From Halpernia humi (GTDB taxonomy: Bacteria > Bacteroidota > Bacteroidia > Flavobacteriales > Weeksellaceae), in assembly GCF_900108025.1 (NCBI RefSeq), contig NZ_FNUS01000001.1, forward strand, positions 124,001-188,000: a stretch of DNA of 64,000 nt, read 5' to 3'. How positions within the stretch are numbered: the first letter of the stretch is position 1; every line of letters starts with the position of its first letter. Made by a program: the position numbers and the translations under genes. Below the pieces are notes generated by a model. That model was given only the letters and a program-made list of their open reading frames with translations. It was not told the DNA's origin and did not search any database. Positions 44,045-55,643 of the stretch are shown piece by piece.

Positions 44045-45385
44045 ATGAATAAAGCGCTATTATTTTTATTTTTTGCAGGTACTTTATCCGCACAAACAAT
44101 CATTAACAGAGACCCAGAAATTTCTAATTATGTTTCGCAAGTCAATTCAGATTCTCTAAAATCTAACGTTGAAAAATTAGTGAGTTTCGGCACGCGACAT
44201 ACAATGAGTTCAACTTCAGATAAAAAAAGAGGAATTGGTGCTGCAAGAAACTGGGTTTTAAGTCAATTTAAAAATGATGCAAAAAACGCTGGTGGAAGAA
44301 TGTCTGTAGAATTACAAACGGAAGATTTGCAACCTGATGGAAAGAGAATTACGCAAGCAACAAATTTGGGCGATGCAATTGCGATTTTAAAAGGAACAAA
44401 TCCTGCTGATAATCGTGTTTTCATTATCTCTGGTCACTTGGATTCTAGAGTGACAGATATTTTAAATTTTAAAGACGATGCGCCCGGCGCAAATGACGAT
44501 GCAAGTGGAGTAGCCGCAGTTTTAGAATGTGCAAGAATTTTATCTAAATCTAATTTTCCCGCGACAGTGGTTTTTGTTGCAGTTTCTGGTGAAGAACAAG
44601 GTTTGTTTTGCTCAAAAATGCTTGCAGACCGCGCTGTGAAAGAAAAATGGAATGTCGTGGCAATGCTCAATAATGATATGATTGGGAATAATGAAGCAAT
44701 CGACACACACAATATTTCAAATATGCAATTGCGTGTTTTTAGTGAAGGTTTGCCTTATTTTGATTTAGATAAAAAAGCGAAATATATTCGTGCTTTTGGT
44801 TTAGAAAATGATGGCGAAGCAAGACAATTAGCCAGATATTCTAAAGAAATTGGTGAAAGATATGTTGATAATTTAGAAGTAAAATTAATTTATAGAAACG
44901 ATAGATTTTTACGCGGAGGCGATCATACACCTTTTGTAGAAGCAGGTTTTCCAGCGGTTCGTTTTACAGATATGGGCGAAAATTTTGACCACCAACACCA
45001 AGATTTGCGCACAGAAAATAAAACGGAATATGGCGATTTGGTAAAATTTATGGATTTTGTTTATTTGAGAAAAAATACATCGGTTAATTTGGCTGTGTTA
45101 TCAAATTTAGCAAAAGCACCTTCAAAACCAGAAAATGTAAAAATGGAAGTAAAAGATTTAACCAATTTTACTTCTTTAAAATGGGAAAAACCTTTAACAG
45201 GAAACGTTTTTGGCTATTATATTTTAATAAGAGAAACGGATCAATCGATGTGGCAAAAAAAGATTTTCACTAAAGATTTATCGATTAAAATTCCTTATTC
45301 TAAAGATAATTATTTCTTCGCCGTGCAAAGTGTTTCGCCAGAAGGAAATGAAAGTTTGCCGGTTGTTCCAGGATTGGCGCGGTAA
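44045..45385 (+). CDS. M28 family metallopeptidase with C-terminal Fn3-like domain
   Basis: 446 aa. Signal peptide MNKALLFLFFAGTLSA. Zinc site residues in SGHLDSR, PGANDDASGV, AVSGEEQGL and GGDHTPFVEAGFPA. The C-terminal ~90 residues (SKPENVKMEVKD ... FFAVQSVSPEGNES) look like a fibronectin type III domain. Exported aminopeptidase of unknown substrate. It follows the aldolase-like gene by 1 bp. Confidence 0.92.
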   Translation: MNKALLFLFFAGTLSAQTIINRDPEISNYVSQVNSDSLKSNVEKLVSFGTRHTMSSTSDKKRGIGAARNWVLSQFKNDAKNAGGRMSVELQTEDLQPDGKRITQATNLGDAIAILKGTNPADNRVFIISGHLDSRVTDILNFKDDAPGANDDASGVAAVLECARILSKSNFPATVVFVAVSGEEQGLFCSKMLADRAVKEKWNVVAMLNNDMIGNNEAIDTHNISNMQLRVFSEGLPYFDLDKKAKYIRAFGLENDGEARQLARYSKEIGERYVDNLEVKLIYRNDRFLRGGDHTPFVEAGFPAVRFTDMGENFDHQHQDLRTENKTEYGDLVKFMDFVYLRKNTSVNLAVLSNLAKAPSKPENVKMEVKDLTNFTSLKWEKPLTGNVFGYYILIRETDQSMWQKKIFTKDLSIKIPYSKDNYFFAVQSVSPEGNESLPVVPGLAR

Positions 45386-45573
45386 AAAGCGACTGTCGAT
45401 TATTGAAAATTTTTTTTATTGTTTTAAAATTAATTAATAATCGAACTTAGGTTACAAGTTGAAAAATATTTTTTTTCGATTGAATTTATTTATAGGTATT
45501 ATTTGCTGTTTTTAATCATTCTAAATTCAAATAAATATTCCGTAAATTTGTATTGCAAAATATTTACAAGTTT

Positions 45574-46677
45574 ATGTTATCTAAAGACAAAGTTCAGGCA
45601 TTTTTAAAAGAGATTGAAGTTGAAGATTTGGTTCATAATTTTCAAATTATGGGCGATCAAGTTTATATTGATATGACGGCGCATTCGCCTGCAATGCACG
45701 AAAAAAAGAAATTAGAAGTCGCAATGAAACAGGCTTTCGCTAGTGAGTTTGGCGAAAATATCGAAGTCAAATTAAAAATTGCCTCTCCTGAACCTTCAGA
45801 AGTTCAGAAAAACCAAATTAAAGGAAAAGAAATTCCGGGTATTCAAAATATAATTGCCGTCGCTTCCGGAAAGGGTGGCGTCGGAAAATCTACTGTTACT
45901 GCAAATTTGGCGGTTACTTTAGCGCAAATGGGTTTTAAAGTGGGTGTTTTAGATGCCGACATTTATGGCCCTTCAATCCCAACAATGCTTAATACAGAAG
46001 GTTCAAGACCACTTTCTGTTACCATTGATGGCAAAGAATTAATGAAACCTGTAGAAAATTATGGCGTAAAAATGCTTTCCATCGGTTATTTTTCAGGTGC
46101 AAACCAAGCCGTAGTTTGGCGTGGACCAATGGCGAGTAAAGCTTTGAACCAAATGATTCGCGATGCAGCATGGGGCGAATTAGATTTTCTTCTAATAGAT
46201 TTACCACCAGGAACGGGCGATATTCATCTTTCCATTATTCAAGAAGTTCCTGTAACTGGCGCAGTAATCGTGAGTACGCCGCAGCATGTCGCTTTAGCAG
46301 ATGTGAAAAAAGGAATTGGAATGTTTACTATGGAAAGCATCAATATTCCGGTTTTAGGTTTGATAGAAAATATGGCGTATTTTACACCAGAAGAACTTCC
46401 AGAAAATAAATATTATATTTTTGGCCGTCAAGGCGCACAATATTTAGCGGAAGACTTGGGTATTCCGGTACTTGGCGAAATTCCGTTGGTGCAAAGTTTA
46501 AGAGAATCTGGTGATATTGGCCGACCTGCTGCTTTGCAAGAAAATTCTATTTTATCTAATATTTTTCAAAAAACAGCCCAAAATATGGTGGAAAGTTTAG
46601 TTGAAAGAAACACCAATTTACCGCCGACAGAAGCGGTTAAAATTACTACAATGGCTGGTTGTTCCCCAAAAAAATAA
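45574..46677 (+). CDS. Mrp/NBP35-type P-loop ATPase for Fe-S assembly
   Basis: 367 aa from ATG 45574 (a TTG at 45553 is less likely). The N-terminal ~80 residues form a MIP18/DUF59 domain and the P-loop is SGKGGVGKST (~97-106), with DADIYGPSIPT (~126) and the DLPPGTGD motif. Such proteins bind and pass on Fe-S clusters. The tail has a single Cys (AGCSPKK), not a CxxC pair. A -7 box TAAATTTG lies at 45543-45550. 3 bp before the NifU-like gene, which fits a joint Fe-S role. Confidence 0.93.
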   Translation: MLSKDKVQAFLKEIEVEDLVHNFQIMGDQVYIDMTAHSPAMHEKKKLEVAMKQAFASEFGENIEVKLKIASPEPSEVQKNQIKGKEIPGIQNIIAVASGKGGVGKSTVTANLAVTLAQMGFKVGVLDADIYGPSIPTMLNTEGSRPLSVTIDGKELMKPVENYGVKMLSIGYFSGANQAVVWRGPMASKALNQMIRDAAWGELDFLLIDLPPGTGDIHLSIIQEVPVTGAVIVSTPQHVALADVKKGIGMFTMESINIPVLGLIENMAYFTPEELPENKYYIFGRQGAQYLAEDLGIPVLGEIPLVQSLRESGDIGRPAALQENSILSNIFQKTAQNMVESLVERNTNLPPTEAVKITTMAGCSPKK

Positions 46678-46680
46678 AAA

Positions 46681-46929
46681 ATGCCTCAAGATAAAATTTA
46701 TACAGATTTAGTAACCAAAGTTTTGAATGCCCTCGAAAGCATTCGGCCATTTTTAAATAAAGATGGCGGTGATATTGAGTTGGTAGATGTGAAAAATAAT
46801 GTAGTGACAGTCAAACTTTTAGGAAATTGTGTGCAATGTTCTATGAGTCTTTCTACGATGAAGTTTGGGGTAGAACAAAAAATAAAAGAGTTCGCGCCCG
46901 AAATTACGGAAGTCATTAGCGTTTCTTAA
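46681..46929 (+). CDS. NifU C-terminal-like Fe-S scaffold protein
   Basis: 82 aa, only the NifU C-terminal domain: IRPFLNKDGGDIELVDV and the CVQCSMS motif (CxxC) for a shared cluster. Likely cluster scaffold or carrier acting with the Mrp protein encoded directly upstream. Terminator at 46938-46967. Confidence 0.92.
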   Translation: MPQDKIYTDLVTKVLNALESIRPFLNKDGGDIELVDVKNNVVTVKLLGNCVQCSMSLSTMKFGVEQKIKEFAPEITEVISVS

Positions 46930-46937
46930 AATCCAAG

Positions 46938-46967
46938 TCCTTTTATTAATTTAAAAGGATTTTTTTT
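46938..46967 (+). terminator. Terminator after the Mrp-NifU pair
   Basis: TCCTTTT (46938-46944) and AAAAGGA (46953-46959), then eight T. Confidence 0.85.
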
Positions 46968-47075
46968 GGTATTTTTTAAATGAATTTCTGAAGTAAAAAA
47001 GATTAAATTTACGCTAAAAGTTCAAGCAATTCAGTGGAATTTATGCGCCAAATGTAGAAAATTAAATTTGTGGTT

Positions 47076-47849
47076 CTACAAAATCTTCGCTTTTTCAAAA
47101 ATAAACCTCGAAACAATTTCTGCCCAAAGTTGGTAAGAAATTTTTGAAGGATGAATGCCATCGCTGAAAAGTTCTTCGAGTTCTAAATCGAGATTTAATT
47201 TGTCTTTCCAACTGCTAAATGTGATTATTTCAGGATCAAAATAAACATGGTTTTCTCTGGAAGCCACTTCTATCATTCGTTCTTGTAAACTTTTAACCCA
47301 AGTGATCATTAATTTTTTTAATTTCGGTGTCAAAGCAGGGAAATCTTCCACAGCAGGAAAATTAATAAAAACCAAGGGCGTTTTTGGAAATTTTTCTTTT
47401 AAATTTTTAATTAAATTTTTTAGGTTTTCCTGAAAAGTTTCGGGATGTGTCAATTCAAAAGCATCATTTCCACCGATGCCGATAAAAATGAAATCTGCTT
47501 TTTGCTTTGGAATTTTGGGAACGATTTCTGTTGCAATTTTTTTAACATTAAAACCACTTTTTGCAAAAACTTTCCACTTGATGCTTTTCTGCAATTTTTC
47601 CGCTAATATTTTTGAAAGTGCGCCGCTAAAACCTTCGGAATTTGTTCTCACGCCAACGCCAGAAATAGTGCTTTCACCAATAAATAAAACATTCAAAAAA
47701 TCTTTATTTCCTATAAAAATTTCACCTTCTAAATCGGGTGCGTTTTTCATTTCTGGCAAAATTTTGCGAATATTTTTGCTTTCCAAATATAAACCAGGAA
47801 GTGATGGGATTATTGGGAAATAGTATTTTATTTTTTGAAAATTGAACAT
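47076..47849 (-). CDS. SGNH/GDSL-type hydrolase
   Basis: 257 aa. Block I is FIGESTISGVG (Ser ~54; GES in place of GDS), block III IGIGGNDAF (Asn ~128) and block V DGIHPS (Asp/His ~235). A serine esterase or lipase, no clear signal peptide. Last gene of the ppk1-ppx-SGNH unit, 42 bp after ppx. Confidence 0.85.
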   Translation of the reverse strand: MFNFQKIKYYFPIIPSLPGLYLESKNIRKILPEMKNAPDLEGEIFIGNKDFLNVLFIGESTISGVGVRTNSEGFSGALSKILAEKLQKSIKWKVFAKSGFNVKKIATEIVPKIPKQKADFIFIGIGGNDAFELTHPETFQENLKNLIKNLKEKFPKTPLVFINFPAVEDFPALTPKLKKLMITWVKSLQERMIEVASRENHVYFDPEIITFSSWKDKLNLDLELEELFSDGIHPSKISYQLWAEIVSRFIFEKAKIL

Positions 47850-47891
47850 TTTAATTTAGAAGTAATGGCAGTATAGAATGTTTGATAGAAA

Positions 47892-48788
47892 TTATAAAAT
47901 AGAATTTTTGCTCGAAACTTCTGCATAAATATTTTTAATCAAACCATCTGCCACAGAAATTTTAGGCACATAAATTTTGTTAATTTTTGCCCAATGCATC
48001 ACATTATTAAAAATTTTCAAAGCGGGGACAATCACATCGGCGCGGTCTTCTCGGAAATTAAATTTTCTCATTCTGGCTTGTACGCTTAAGTCAGAAAGTT
48101 CGGTATAATATTTTTTTAAATAAGAAGTGGCCATCGGTTTTCCCTCTTTAGTTTTGCTCATAGAGAAGATTTTATTGATGTTTCCGCCAGAGCCAATTGC
48201 GCTGATGTTTTTTTCACTTTTGATATTTTCACAAATTTCATCTTTCATTTCCTTCCACATTTCTTTGCTTACCAAACCGTTCAAAAGGCGAATAGTTCCG
48301 ATATTAAAAGATTTTTCAAACACCATTTTTCCATCTTCAAAAAAGGTGATTTCCGTGGAACCGCCGCCAACATCGATATAAAGATAGGACGATTTTTCAT
48401 CTAAATTTTCTGCAATATGATTTTCAAAAACCAAAGCCGCTTCTTCGTCACCAGAAATTATTTCTATATCAATGCCGCTTTGTTTTTTTACTTTTACCAA
48501 AATTTCTTTGCCGTTTTTCGCATCTCGCATCGCACTTGTAGCGCACGCACGATAATGTTCTACACCATACATTTTCATTAAATCGCTGAAAATTTTCATG
48601 GTTTTTAAAGTCATTTCTTCTCGTGCTTCCCCAATTTCCCCTGTCGAAAAAACATCCATTCCTAAGCGTAATGGGATGCGCAAGAGATTCATTTTTATGA
48701 ATTCTGCGGGTTTCTTTTCGTCTTCAATCACATTGTTGATGAGCAATCTTGCGGCATTACTTCCAATATCTATTGCGGCAATTTTCAT
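47892..48788 (-). CDS. Exopolyphosphatase/guanosine-pentaphosphatase (Ppx/GppA)
   Basis: 298 aa, the short single-unit form. Actin-like ATPase fold with AAIDIGSNAARLLI at the start and YIDVGGGSTEITFF (~127-140). Hydrolyses polyphosphate from the ends and/or pppGpp. It lies directly after ppk1, so the pair makes and degrades polyphosphate. Confidence 0.92.
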   Translation of the reverse strand: MKIAAIDIGSNAARLLINNVIEDEKKPAEFIKMNLLRIPLRLGMDVFSTGEIGEAREEMTLKTMKIFSDLMKMYGVEHYRACATSAMRDAKNGKEILVKVKKQSGIDIEIISGDEEAALVFENHIAENLDEKSSYLYIDVGGGSTEITFFEDGKMVFEKSFNIGTIRLLNGLVSKEMWKEMKDEICENIKSEKNISAIGSGGNINKIFSMSKTKEGKPMATSYLKKYYTELSDLSVQARMRKFNFREDRADVIVPALKIFNNVMHWAKINKIYVPKISVADGLIKNIYAEVSSKNSIL

Positions 48789-48870
48789 AATTTCTTATTT
48801 ATTTTTTATTTGTCTTATAGCGTTTCGAAACTTAGAAATAAGTTTTTATTAAAGTTTGAAAAGAGCTATT

Positions 48871-50931
48871 TTATATATTTTTATTTTTTAAATAATGGTA
48901 AGTTTCAATTTGTGAACGGAAATTAGGTAAATCATTTTGCACATATTTGTTTTTTAATTTATTGTCTAAAATTCGCGCTTTTACATTGTCTTTCAATTGA
49001 ATTTCCAAAATATCTTTCAGTTCTTTTTTAAGATTTTTTTGCTTAATTTTTACAGCTGCTTCAATTCTGTAATCCAAATTTCGGGTCATAAAATCTGCTG
49101 AAGAAATGTAAATATCTTCTGCGCCTTTGTTGTAAAAATAAATGACGCGAGCATGCTCCAAATACTCGTCAACAATAGAGATGCTGTTCATTTTTTCTTT
49201 GAAATTTTCTTGGTTGATGGCGCAATAAATCCCACGAACAATCATTTTTATAACTACACCCGCTGCTGCCGCATCATAGAGTTTTGTAATTAAATCGCGG
49301 TCGCTCAAAGAATTAACTTTAACGATGATTTCTGCTTTTCGGCCACTTTTGGCTTCATTAATTTCAAAATCTATTTTTTCTAAAAATTTCTTGCGCATAA
49401 AAGTCGGGCAAACCAATAATTCTTGGCAACTTTTCAAAGCAATTTCTGGGTTTAGTTTTGGTTTCTTCAATAGATTAAATACTTTATTGATATCGGCCAT
49501 TATTTTTCTATCTGAAGTCATTAATAGATGGTCGCTGTAAATTTTTGCCGTTTTTTCGTTAAAATTTCCAGTTGACACGAAGCCAAATTGAATGGTTTTG
49601 TTTTGTACTCTTTTTTTAATAACGCATAATTTGGCGTGTACTTTTTTATCAGGAATTCCCAGTAGAACTTTTACACCTTCTAGTTCTAGTCTTTCTTTCC
49701 ACATCAAATTGGCTTCTTCATCAAAGCGCGCGCGCAACTCAATCATCACGGTTACTTCTTTGCCATTGCGAACGGCATTAATTAATGCATTGATGATTTT
49801 TGAATTGCTGGCCAATCTGTAAGCCGTAATTGCGATAGATTTCACTTCCGGATCCATTGCTGCTTCTCGCAATAAATCGATCACCGGCACAAAACTGTGG
49901 TAGGGAAACGTGAGCAAAACATCTTCTTTCAAAAGCACATCCATCACACGATTTTTCTTAAATTTTGAGTGTAAAAAAGAAGTTCTTTCAATTGGTTTTT
50001 TTTCATTTTTAAAAACATCAGGAAAATCCATAAAATGCTTGAAATTGTGAATTTTATCGCCTGGAATAATACTGTCTTTTTTTGTCAGATTTAATTTTTT
50101 TATTAAAAATTCTAAAAAATCTTTGTCTATTTCACGGTCGAATACCAAGCGTGTTGGTTTGCCTTTTCTTCGGCTTTTGATGCCTTGTTCAATTTTTGCA
50201 GCAAGGGTAGTTTTGATGTCATTATCCAAATCAAATTCTGCATCTTTGGTAATTTTGAAGGCGTGCGCAGAAAAATCGTCGTAGCCAAAATAAGAAAATA
50301 TATGCGGTAGATTATATATGATGACATCTTCCACAAGCATTACATTTTTTTCTTCACCTTCTGATGGCAAAATCACAAAGCGACCAAGCGCACGAGAAGG
50401 AACTTCAATTATGGCAAAATTTTTATGATTTTCAGTGGATTTTTTTTTCATGGTAACGCCCAAATACAAACTTTTATCTCGCAGATAGGGCATTTGTGTG
50501 TTTTCGTGAAGCAAAATTGGGATCACATTAGATTCTACATCTTCATCAAAATAACGCAAGATAAATTGTTCTTGAAGGGGGCTTAAATTTTTTGCGACTT
50601 TTATGAAAATTTTTTGTGCCGCCATTTCTTCTTGTATTTTTTCCCAAGTTTTACTGAAGTTTTGCTGCTGATCTAAAACAATTGTATTGATTTTAGATAA
50701 AATTTTTGAAGGTTCTTGGAAAAAGGATTCGGATATTATTTTTTGTTTAAAATCCATTGCCCGCTTTAATCCTGCTACTCGAACACGGAAAAACTCATCT
50801 AAATTATTAGAAAAAATACCTAAAAAGCGAATGCGAAGTTGTAATGGGACAGATTCATCCATCGCTTCTTGCAGAACGCGCTCGTTAAATGCAAGCCAAG
50901 TAACATCACGTGGATTAAAATGCTGAGACAT
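48871..50931 (-). CDS. ppk1: Polyphosphate kinase 1
   Basis: 686 aa, normal length. N-terminal RDVTWLAFNERVLQEA, the phosphorylated His in the KKVHAKLCVIKK segment (~430) and C-terminal PLD-like parts (STGNFNEKTAKIYSDHLLMT and YISSADFMTRNLD). Polymerises the gamma-phosphate of ATP into polyphosphate. Gap to ppx is 82 bp; together they control polyphosphate level. Confidence 0.97.
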   Translation of the reverse strand: MSQHFNPRDVTWLAFNERVLQEAMDESVPLQLRIRFLGIFSNNLDEFFRVRVAGLKRAMDFKQKIISESFFQEPSKILSKINTIVLDQQQNFSKTWEKIQEEMAAQKIFIKVAKNLSPLQEQFILRYFDEDVESNVIPILLHENTQMPYLRDKSLYLGVTMKKKSTENHKNFAIIEVPSRALGRFVILPSEGEEKNVMLVEDVIIYNLPHIFSYFGYDDFSAHAFKITKDAEFDLDNDIKTTLAAKIEQGIKSRRKGKPTRLVFDREIDKDFLEFLIKKLNLTKKDSIIPGDKIHNFKHFMDFPDVFKNEKKPIERTSFLHSKFKKNRVMDVLLKEDVLLTFPYHSFVPVIDLLREAAMDPEVKSIAITAYRLASNSKIINALINAVRNGKEVTVMIELRARFDEEANLMWKERLELEGVKVLLGIPDKKVHAKLCVIKKRVQNKTIQFGFVSTGNFNEKTAKIYSDHLLMTSDRKIMADINKVFNLLKKPKLNPEIALKSCQELLVCPTFMRKKFLEKIDFEINEAKSGRKAEIIVKVNSLSDRDLITKLYDAAAAGVVIKMIVRGIYCAINQENFKEKMNSISIVDEYLEHARVIYFYNKGAEDIYISSADFMTRNLDYRIEAAVKIKQKNLKKELKDILEIQLKDNVKARILDNKLKNKYVQNDLPNFRSQIETYHYLKNKNI

Positions 50932-51029
50932 AAATATTTTAATTTTATCTCAAAAATAGTGAATTTTAAAGGAATTATGGCTTTATGCCATGTTACAAAT
51001 GCGTAATAATAGTATAAAATTTTAGAAAA

Positions 51030-51506
51030 TTATTTTGCGCCGTCTATTTGCCTTAAATATTCTAGAATAGCGCGCACTTGTGTGGGATTTAGATTTTGGT
51101 TGGGCATTTTTATACCATAAGTTTCAACTTGTTGTTTTAATTCTGGGTCTAAATTTAGCATCTCGTTTGGATTGCTAATAAAATTCATAATCCAAGCGGC
51201 AGAATGTCTGGTTGTAATTCCTTTTAAACCTGGGCCTACTAATTTTTTATCACTTACATTGTGGCAAGAAATGCAGTTCATTTGGAATATTTTTTGTCCA
51301 TTTTCAGCCATTTGTGCATCAAATTTAGAAACATCAATATTATCATATTGTCCCAAACCTTTGTTGATGTCATAATTTTTGTGCTCTACATTTTTGGTAG
51401 AATTGCTTACTGTTTCTGTATGCTTCGTTTCGCTTTTTTTATCACCACTGCAAGATAAAGTACTAATTAGCAGAAGCAGAGGGTATAGATTTTTATTTAA
51501 ATGCAT
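51030..51506 (-). CDS. Lipid-anchored cytochrome c
   Basis: 158 aa. Lipoprotein signal with lipobox TLSC (Cys 19), heme motif C78-I-S-C81-H82 and the Met ligand in GIKMPNQN. One heme, class I fold, in the periplasm on the membrane. A TATCTTTG -7 box lies on the minus strand at 51546-51553. Electron partner unknown. Confidence 0.92.
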   Translation of the reverse strand: MHLNKNLYPLLLLISTLSCSGDKKSETKHTETVSNSTKNVEHKNYDINKGLGQYDNIDVSKFDAQMAENGQKIFQMNCISCHNVSDKKLVGPGLKGITTRHSAAWIMNFISNPNEMLNLDPELKQQVETYGIKMPNQNLNPTQVRAILEYLRQIDGAK

Positions 51507-51696
51507 GAAATAAACTTATTTTAATTTTCAATATTTTTCCTTTTTCAAAGATAATTTTTTTCTTGAAGAGATTCATACTTTAGGCAGGTAAAAAATCCTC
51601 TAAATACCCATTTTTAAATTCAACAATTTTTAATTAAAATTCCTTTGTTTTTGGGATTTAATTTCATATTTATCAAAGAAACATGATTTAAAATAA

Positions 51697-51737
51697 TGTC
51701 AAAATGTCATAAAAAAACGCTGTGGTACAAATATTGA
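51697..51737 (+). promoter_or_regulatory. dnaK promoter region
   Basis: TGTCAAAATGTCAT (51697-51710; TGTCA twice) precedes TGGTACAAATATTGA (51723-51737), which fits a -24/-12 (sigma-54-like) pattern TGGyAC-N5-TTG better than the usual TAnnTTTG box. The start codon is 47 nt downstream. Classification of the sigma factor is tentative. Confidence 0.45.
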
Positions 51738-51766
51738 GAAATCTGTTTTGTAAAAATAAAATATAA

Positions 51767-53677
<1,911 letters not shown>

Positions 53678-53699
53678 GACTTCAATTAAATATATTTAG

Positions 53700-53732
53700 A
53701 AATTCCCCGAGTGAAAACTTGGGGAATTTTTT
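53700..53732 (+). terminator. Terminator after dnaK
   Basis: AAATTCCCC (53700-53708) and GGGGAATTT (53721-53729), then T residues. Confidence 0.9.
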
Positions 53733-53748
53733 GTTTAAAATATTTTCA

Positions 53749-54012
53749 CTACGCCACGTTTCGGCGTAGTCATTTTTCATCTTTGTATCCTAAAACAGAA
53801 GAATATGGAAACAAAAGTGAATTTTAATGTGATGGAAGCAATTGAAAGTATTTATCAATAATTTAAAAAAAATCATTAAAAGTTTCTCAAAAAAGTCAGA
53901 AGATTCTATTTTAGAAATTGCAGAAGACTTGATTGAAGATATTTTGAAACCTCATTATGTAGCGCAACAGGAAGATGAGTGGTGGAAAAAAAAGAGGAAA
54001 TTTAGGAGGTGA
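53749..54012 (+). pseudogene. Repeat copy 0: AAA promoter and 5' fragment joined to a foreign 3' fragment
   Basis: CTACGCC..GGCGTAG (53749-53769), a -7-like CATCTTTG (53778-53785) and ATG 53805 repeat the start region of the AAA gene at 57614. The frame encodes 18 residues (METKVNFNVMEAIESIYQ) and stops. After TATCAAT the sequence switches to the 3' end of another gene (frame from 53854 to stop 54012, with KPHYVAQQEDEWWKKKRKFRR near the end, shortened here). Copy A at 55692-55956 has the same junction. A decayed, duplicated unit next to hipBA. Confidence 0.75.
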
Positions 54013-54047
54013 ATTATCAAAAAAAATGATTAGTATTCTATATAATG

Positions 54048-54090
54048 TTTGTTATTTCAAACAAAAACAATATATTTGTATGAAATAACA
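54048..54090 (+). promoter_or_regulatory. hipB promoter and inverted-repeat operator
   Basis: TTTG (54048-54051), 19 nt, TATATTTG (54071-54078): consensus. The inverted repeat TGTTATTTCA (54050-54059) and TGAAATAACA (54081-54090) frames the promoter, arms 31 nt apart, i.e. three helical turns. This fits autorepression by a HipB dimer pair. Confidence 0.75.
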
Positions 54091-54096
54091 GACGTT

Positions 54097-54387
54097 ATGA
54101 ATAAAAAAGAACAATTTATCCTTCCTAAATTTACTCAATTATTGGAAGAAATGGGAGAGAATATCAAACTTGCTAGAAAGCGGCGAAAATTAACAGCAGT
54201 TCAAGTAGCAGAAAGGGCAGGAATTGCTCGTTCAACCTTGTATTTAATAGAAAAAGGCGATTCCAGCGTTTCTTTTGGTGCGTATTTTAATGTTTTGCGA
54301 GTTTTGAGATTACAAGATGATGTTTTGAAATTGGCAGCAGATGATGAATTTGGCAGAAAACTTCAAGATTTGGAATTACTTAAATAG
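54097..54387 (+). CDS. hipB: HipB-like antitoxin, XRE family
   Basis: 96 aa from ATG 54097; the upstream ATG-less extension at 54049 would lie in the operator. XRE-type HTH (~20-75, NIKLARKRRKLTAVQVAERAGIARSTLYLIEKGD split across two helices). Binds the toxin HipA and represses the operon via the inverted repeat at 54050-54090. 8 bp before hipA. This is a type II toxin-antitoxin design. Confidence 0.92.
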   Translation: MNKKEQFILPKFTQLLEEMGENIKLARKRRKLTAVQVAERAGIARSTLYLIEKGDSSVSFGAYFNVLRVLRLQDDVLKLAADDEFGRKLQDLELLK

Positions 54388-54395
54388 TAAGAAAC

Positions 54396-55643
54396 ATGAA
54401 AAAAGGAAAATTTAACATTTACGTATTTGCAGATTGGAAAGGAATATCTGTTCATAAACATATAGGTATTTTTTCAGCACATTATGGCAAAGGAAAAAAA
54501 GCATTGAGTTTTGAGTATGATAAAAATTGGTTGAAGACGGAAAATCAGTGGCTTATCGATCCAGATATTCAGTTTTTTTCCGGTGCACAATTTCCTGATA
54601 ATAAAGAAAATTTTGGACTTTTTTTAGACAGTATGCCCGATACTTGGGGAAGAACTTTAATGAAAAGAAAAGCGGCACAGCAAGCAGGAGAAAATAATGA
54701 AAAACCACAAATTCTTTATGAAATTGATTACCTTCTTGGCGTATTTGACAAAACCAGAATGGGTGCTCTAAGGTTTAAAACTTCTCTTGATGGATCATTT
54801 CTAGATGATGATCAAAATAACTCAACTCCACCTTGGTCGTCCATTCGAGAACTTCAAGCAGCAGCAAAAAATCTTGAAGATGATGAAAATGCAGACGTCA
54901 AAAAATGGTTAGCAATTCTTTTGGCTCCCGGATCTTCTTTAGGTGGAGCAAGACCAAAAGCAAATATTGAGGATGAAAATGGAGATTTGTGGATTGCTAA
55001 ATTTCCTTCTAAAAATGATACAATTGATAAAGCAGCATGGGAATTTTTAGCATACCAATTGGCATTGGATAGTGGAATTGAAATGTCTGAATGCAAAATT
55101 GAAAAAATTGCTGGTAAACATTATACTTTTTTCACGAAAAGATTCGATAGAGAAAGCAATCAGAGAATTCACTTTGCATCGGCAATGACTATGACTGGTA
55201 ATAATGAAGAAGCACTGCGATTTTCAACAGCCAGTTATCTTGATATTGTAGAATTTATTTTAAATTTTGGCGCAAATATAAATGACAATCTTCATCAGTT
55301 GTGGCGAAGAATAGTTTTCAATATTTGTATTTCAAATACGGATGATCATTTAAGAAATCATGGTTTTATTCTAACACATAAAGGTTGGATTTTATCTCCT
55401 GCTTATGACTTAAATCCTTCTGTTGAAAAAAACGGATTGGCTTTAAATATAGATATGGACGATAATTCCTTGAATATAGAATTAGCAAAAAGTGTCGGTA
55501 TTTATTTTAGATTAAATGAAACCGAAATGAATTCCATAATTTCTGAAGTAAAAAAAGCAGTCAGCAACTGGAAAAATATTGCCTCAGAAATCGGAATTTC
55601 ACGAGGTGAACAGGAACTGATGAAAAGTGCTTTTCTATATTGA
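54396..55643 (+). CDS. hipA: HipA-like serine/threonine kinase toxin
   Basis: 415 aa. N-terminal HipA coupling domain (~1-110), with LDSMPDTWGRTLMKRKA; GSSLGGARPKA (~185, Gly-rich loop), ATP lysine in IAKFPSK (~202), catalytic NTDDHLRNHG (~314-323) and the metal Asp in SPAYDLNPS (~334-343). All active-site parts are present, so the toxin is probably intact. HipA kinases of this kind phosphorylate tRNA synthetases and halt growth; the target here is unknown. The last ~15 bp are repeated at 57494. Confidence 0.92.
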   Translation: MKKGKFNIYVFADWKGISVHKHIGIFSAHYGKGKKALSFEYDKNWLKTENQWLIDPDIQFFSGAQFPDNKENFGLFLDSMPDTWGRTLMKRKAAQQAGENNEKPQILYEIDYLLGVFDKTRMGALRFKTSLDGSFLDDDQNNSTPPWSSIRELQAAAKNLEDDENADVKKWLAILLAPGSSLGGARPKANIEDENGDLWIAKFPSKNDTIDKAAWEFLAYQLALDSGIEMSECKIEKIAGKHYTFFTKRFDRESNQRIHFASAMTMTGNNEEALRFSTASYLDIVEFILNFGANINDNLHQLWRRIVFNICISNTDDHLRNHGFILTHKGWILSPAYDLNPSVEKNGLALNIDMDDNSLNIELAKSVGIYFRLNETEMNSIISEVKKAVSNWKNIASEIGISRGEQELMKSAFLY

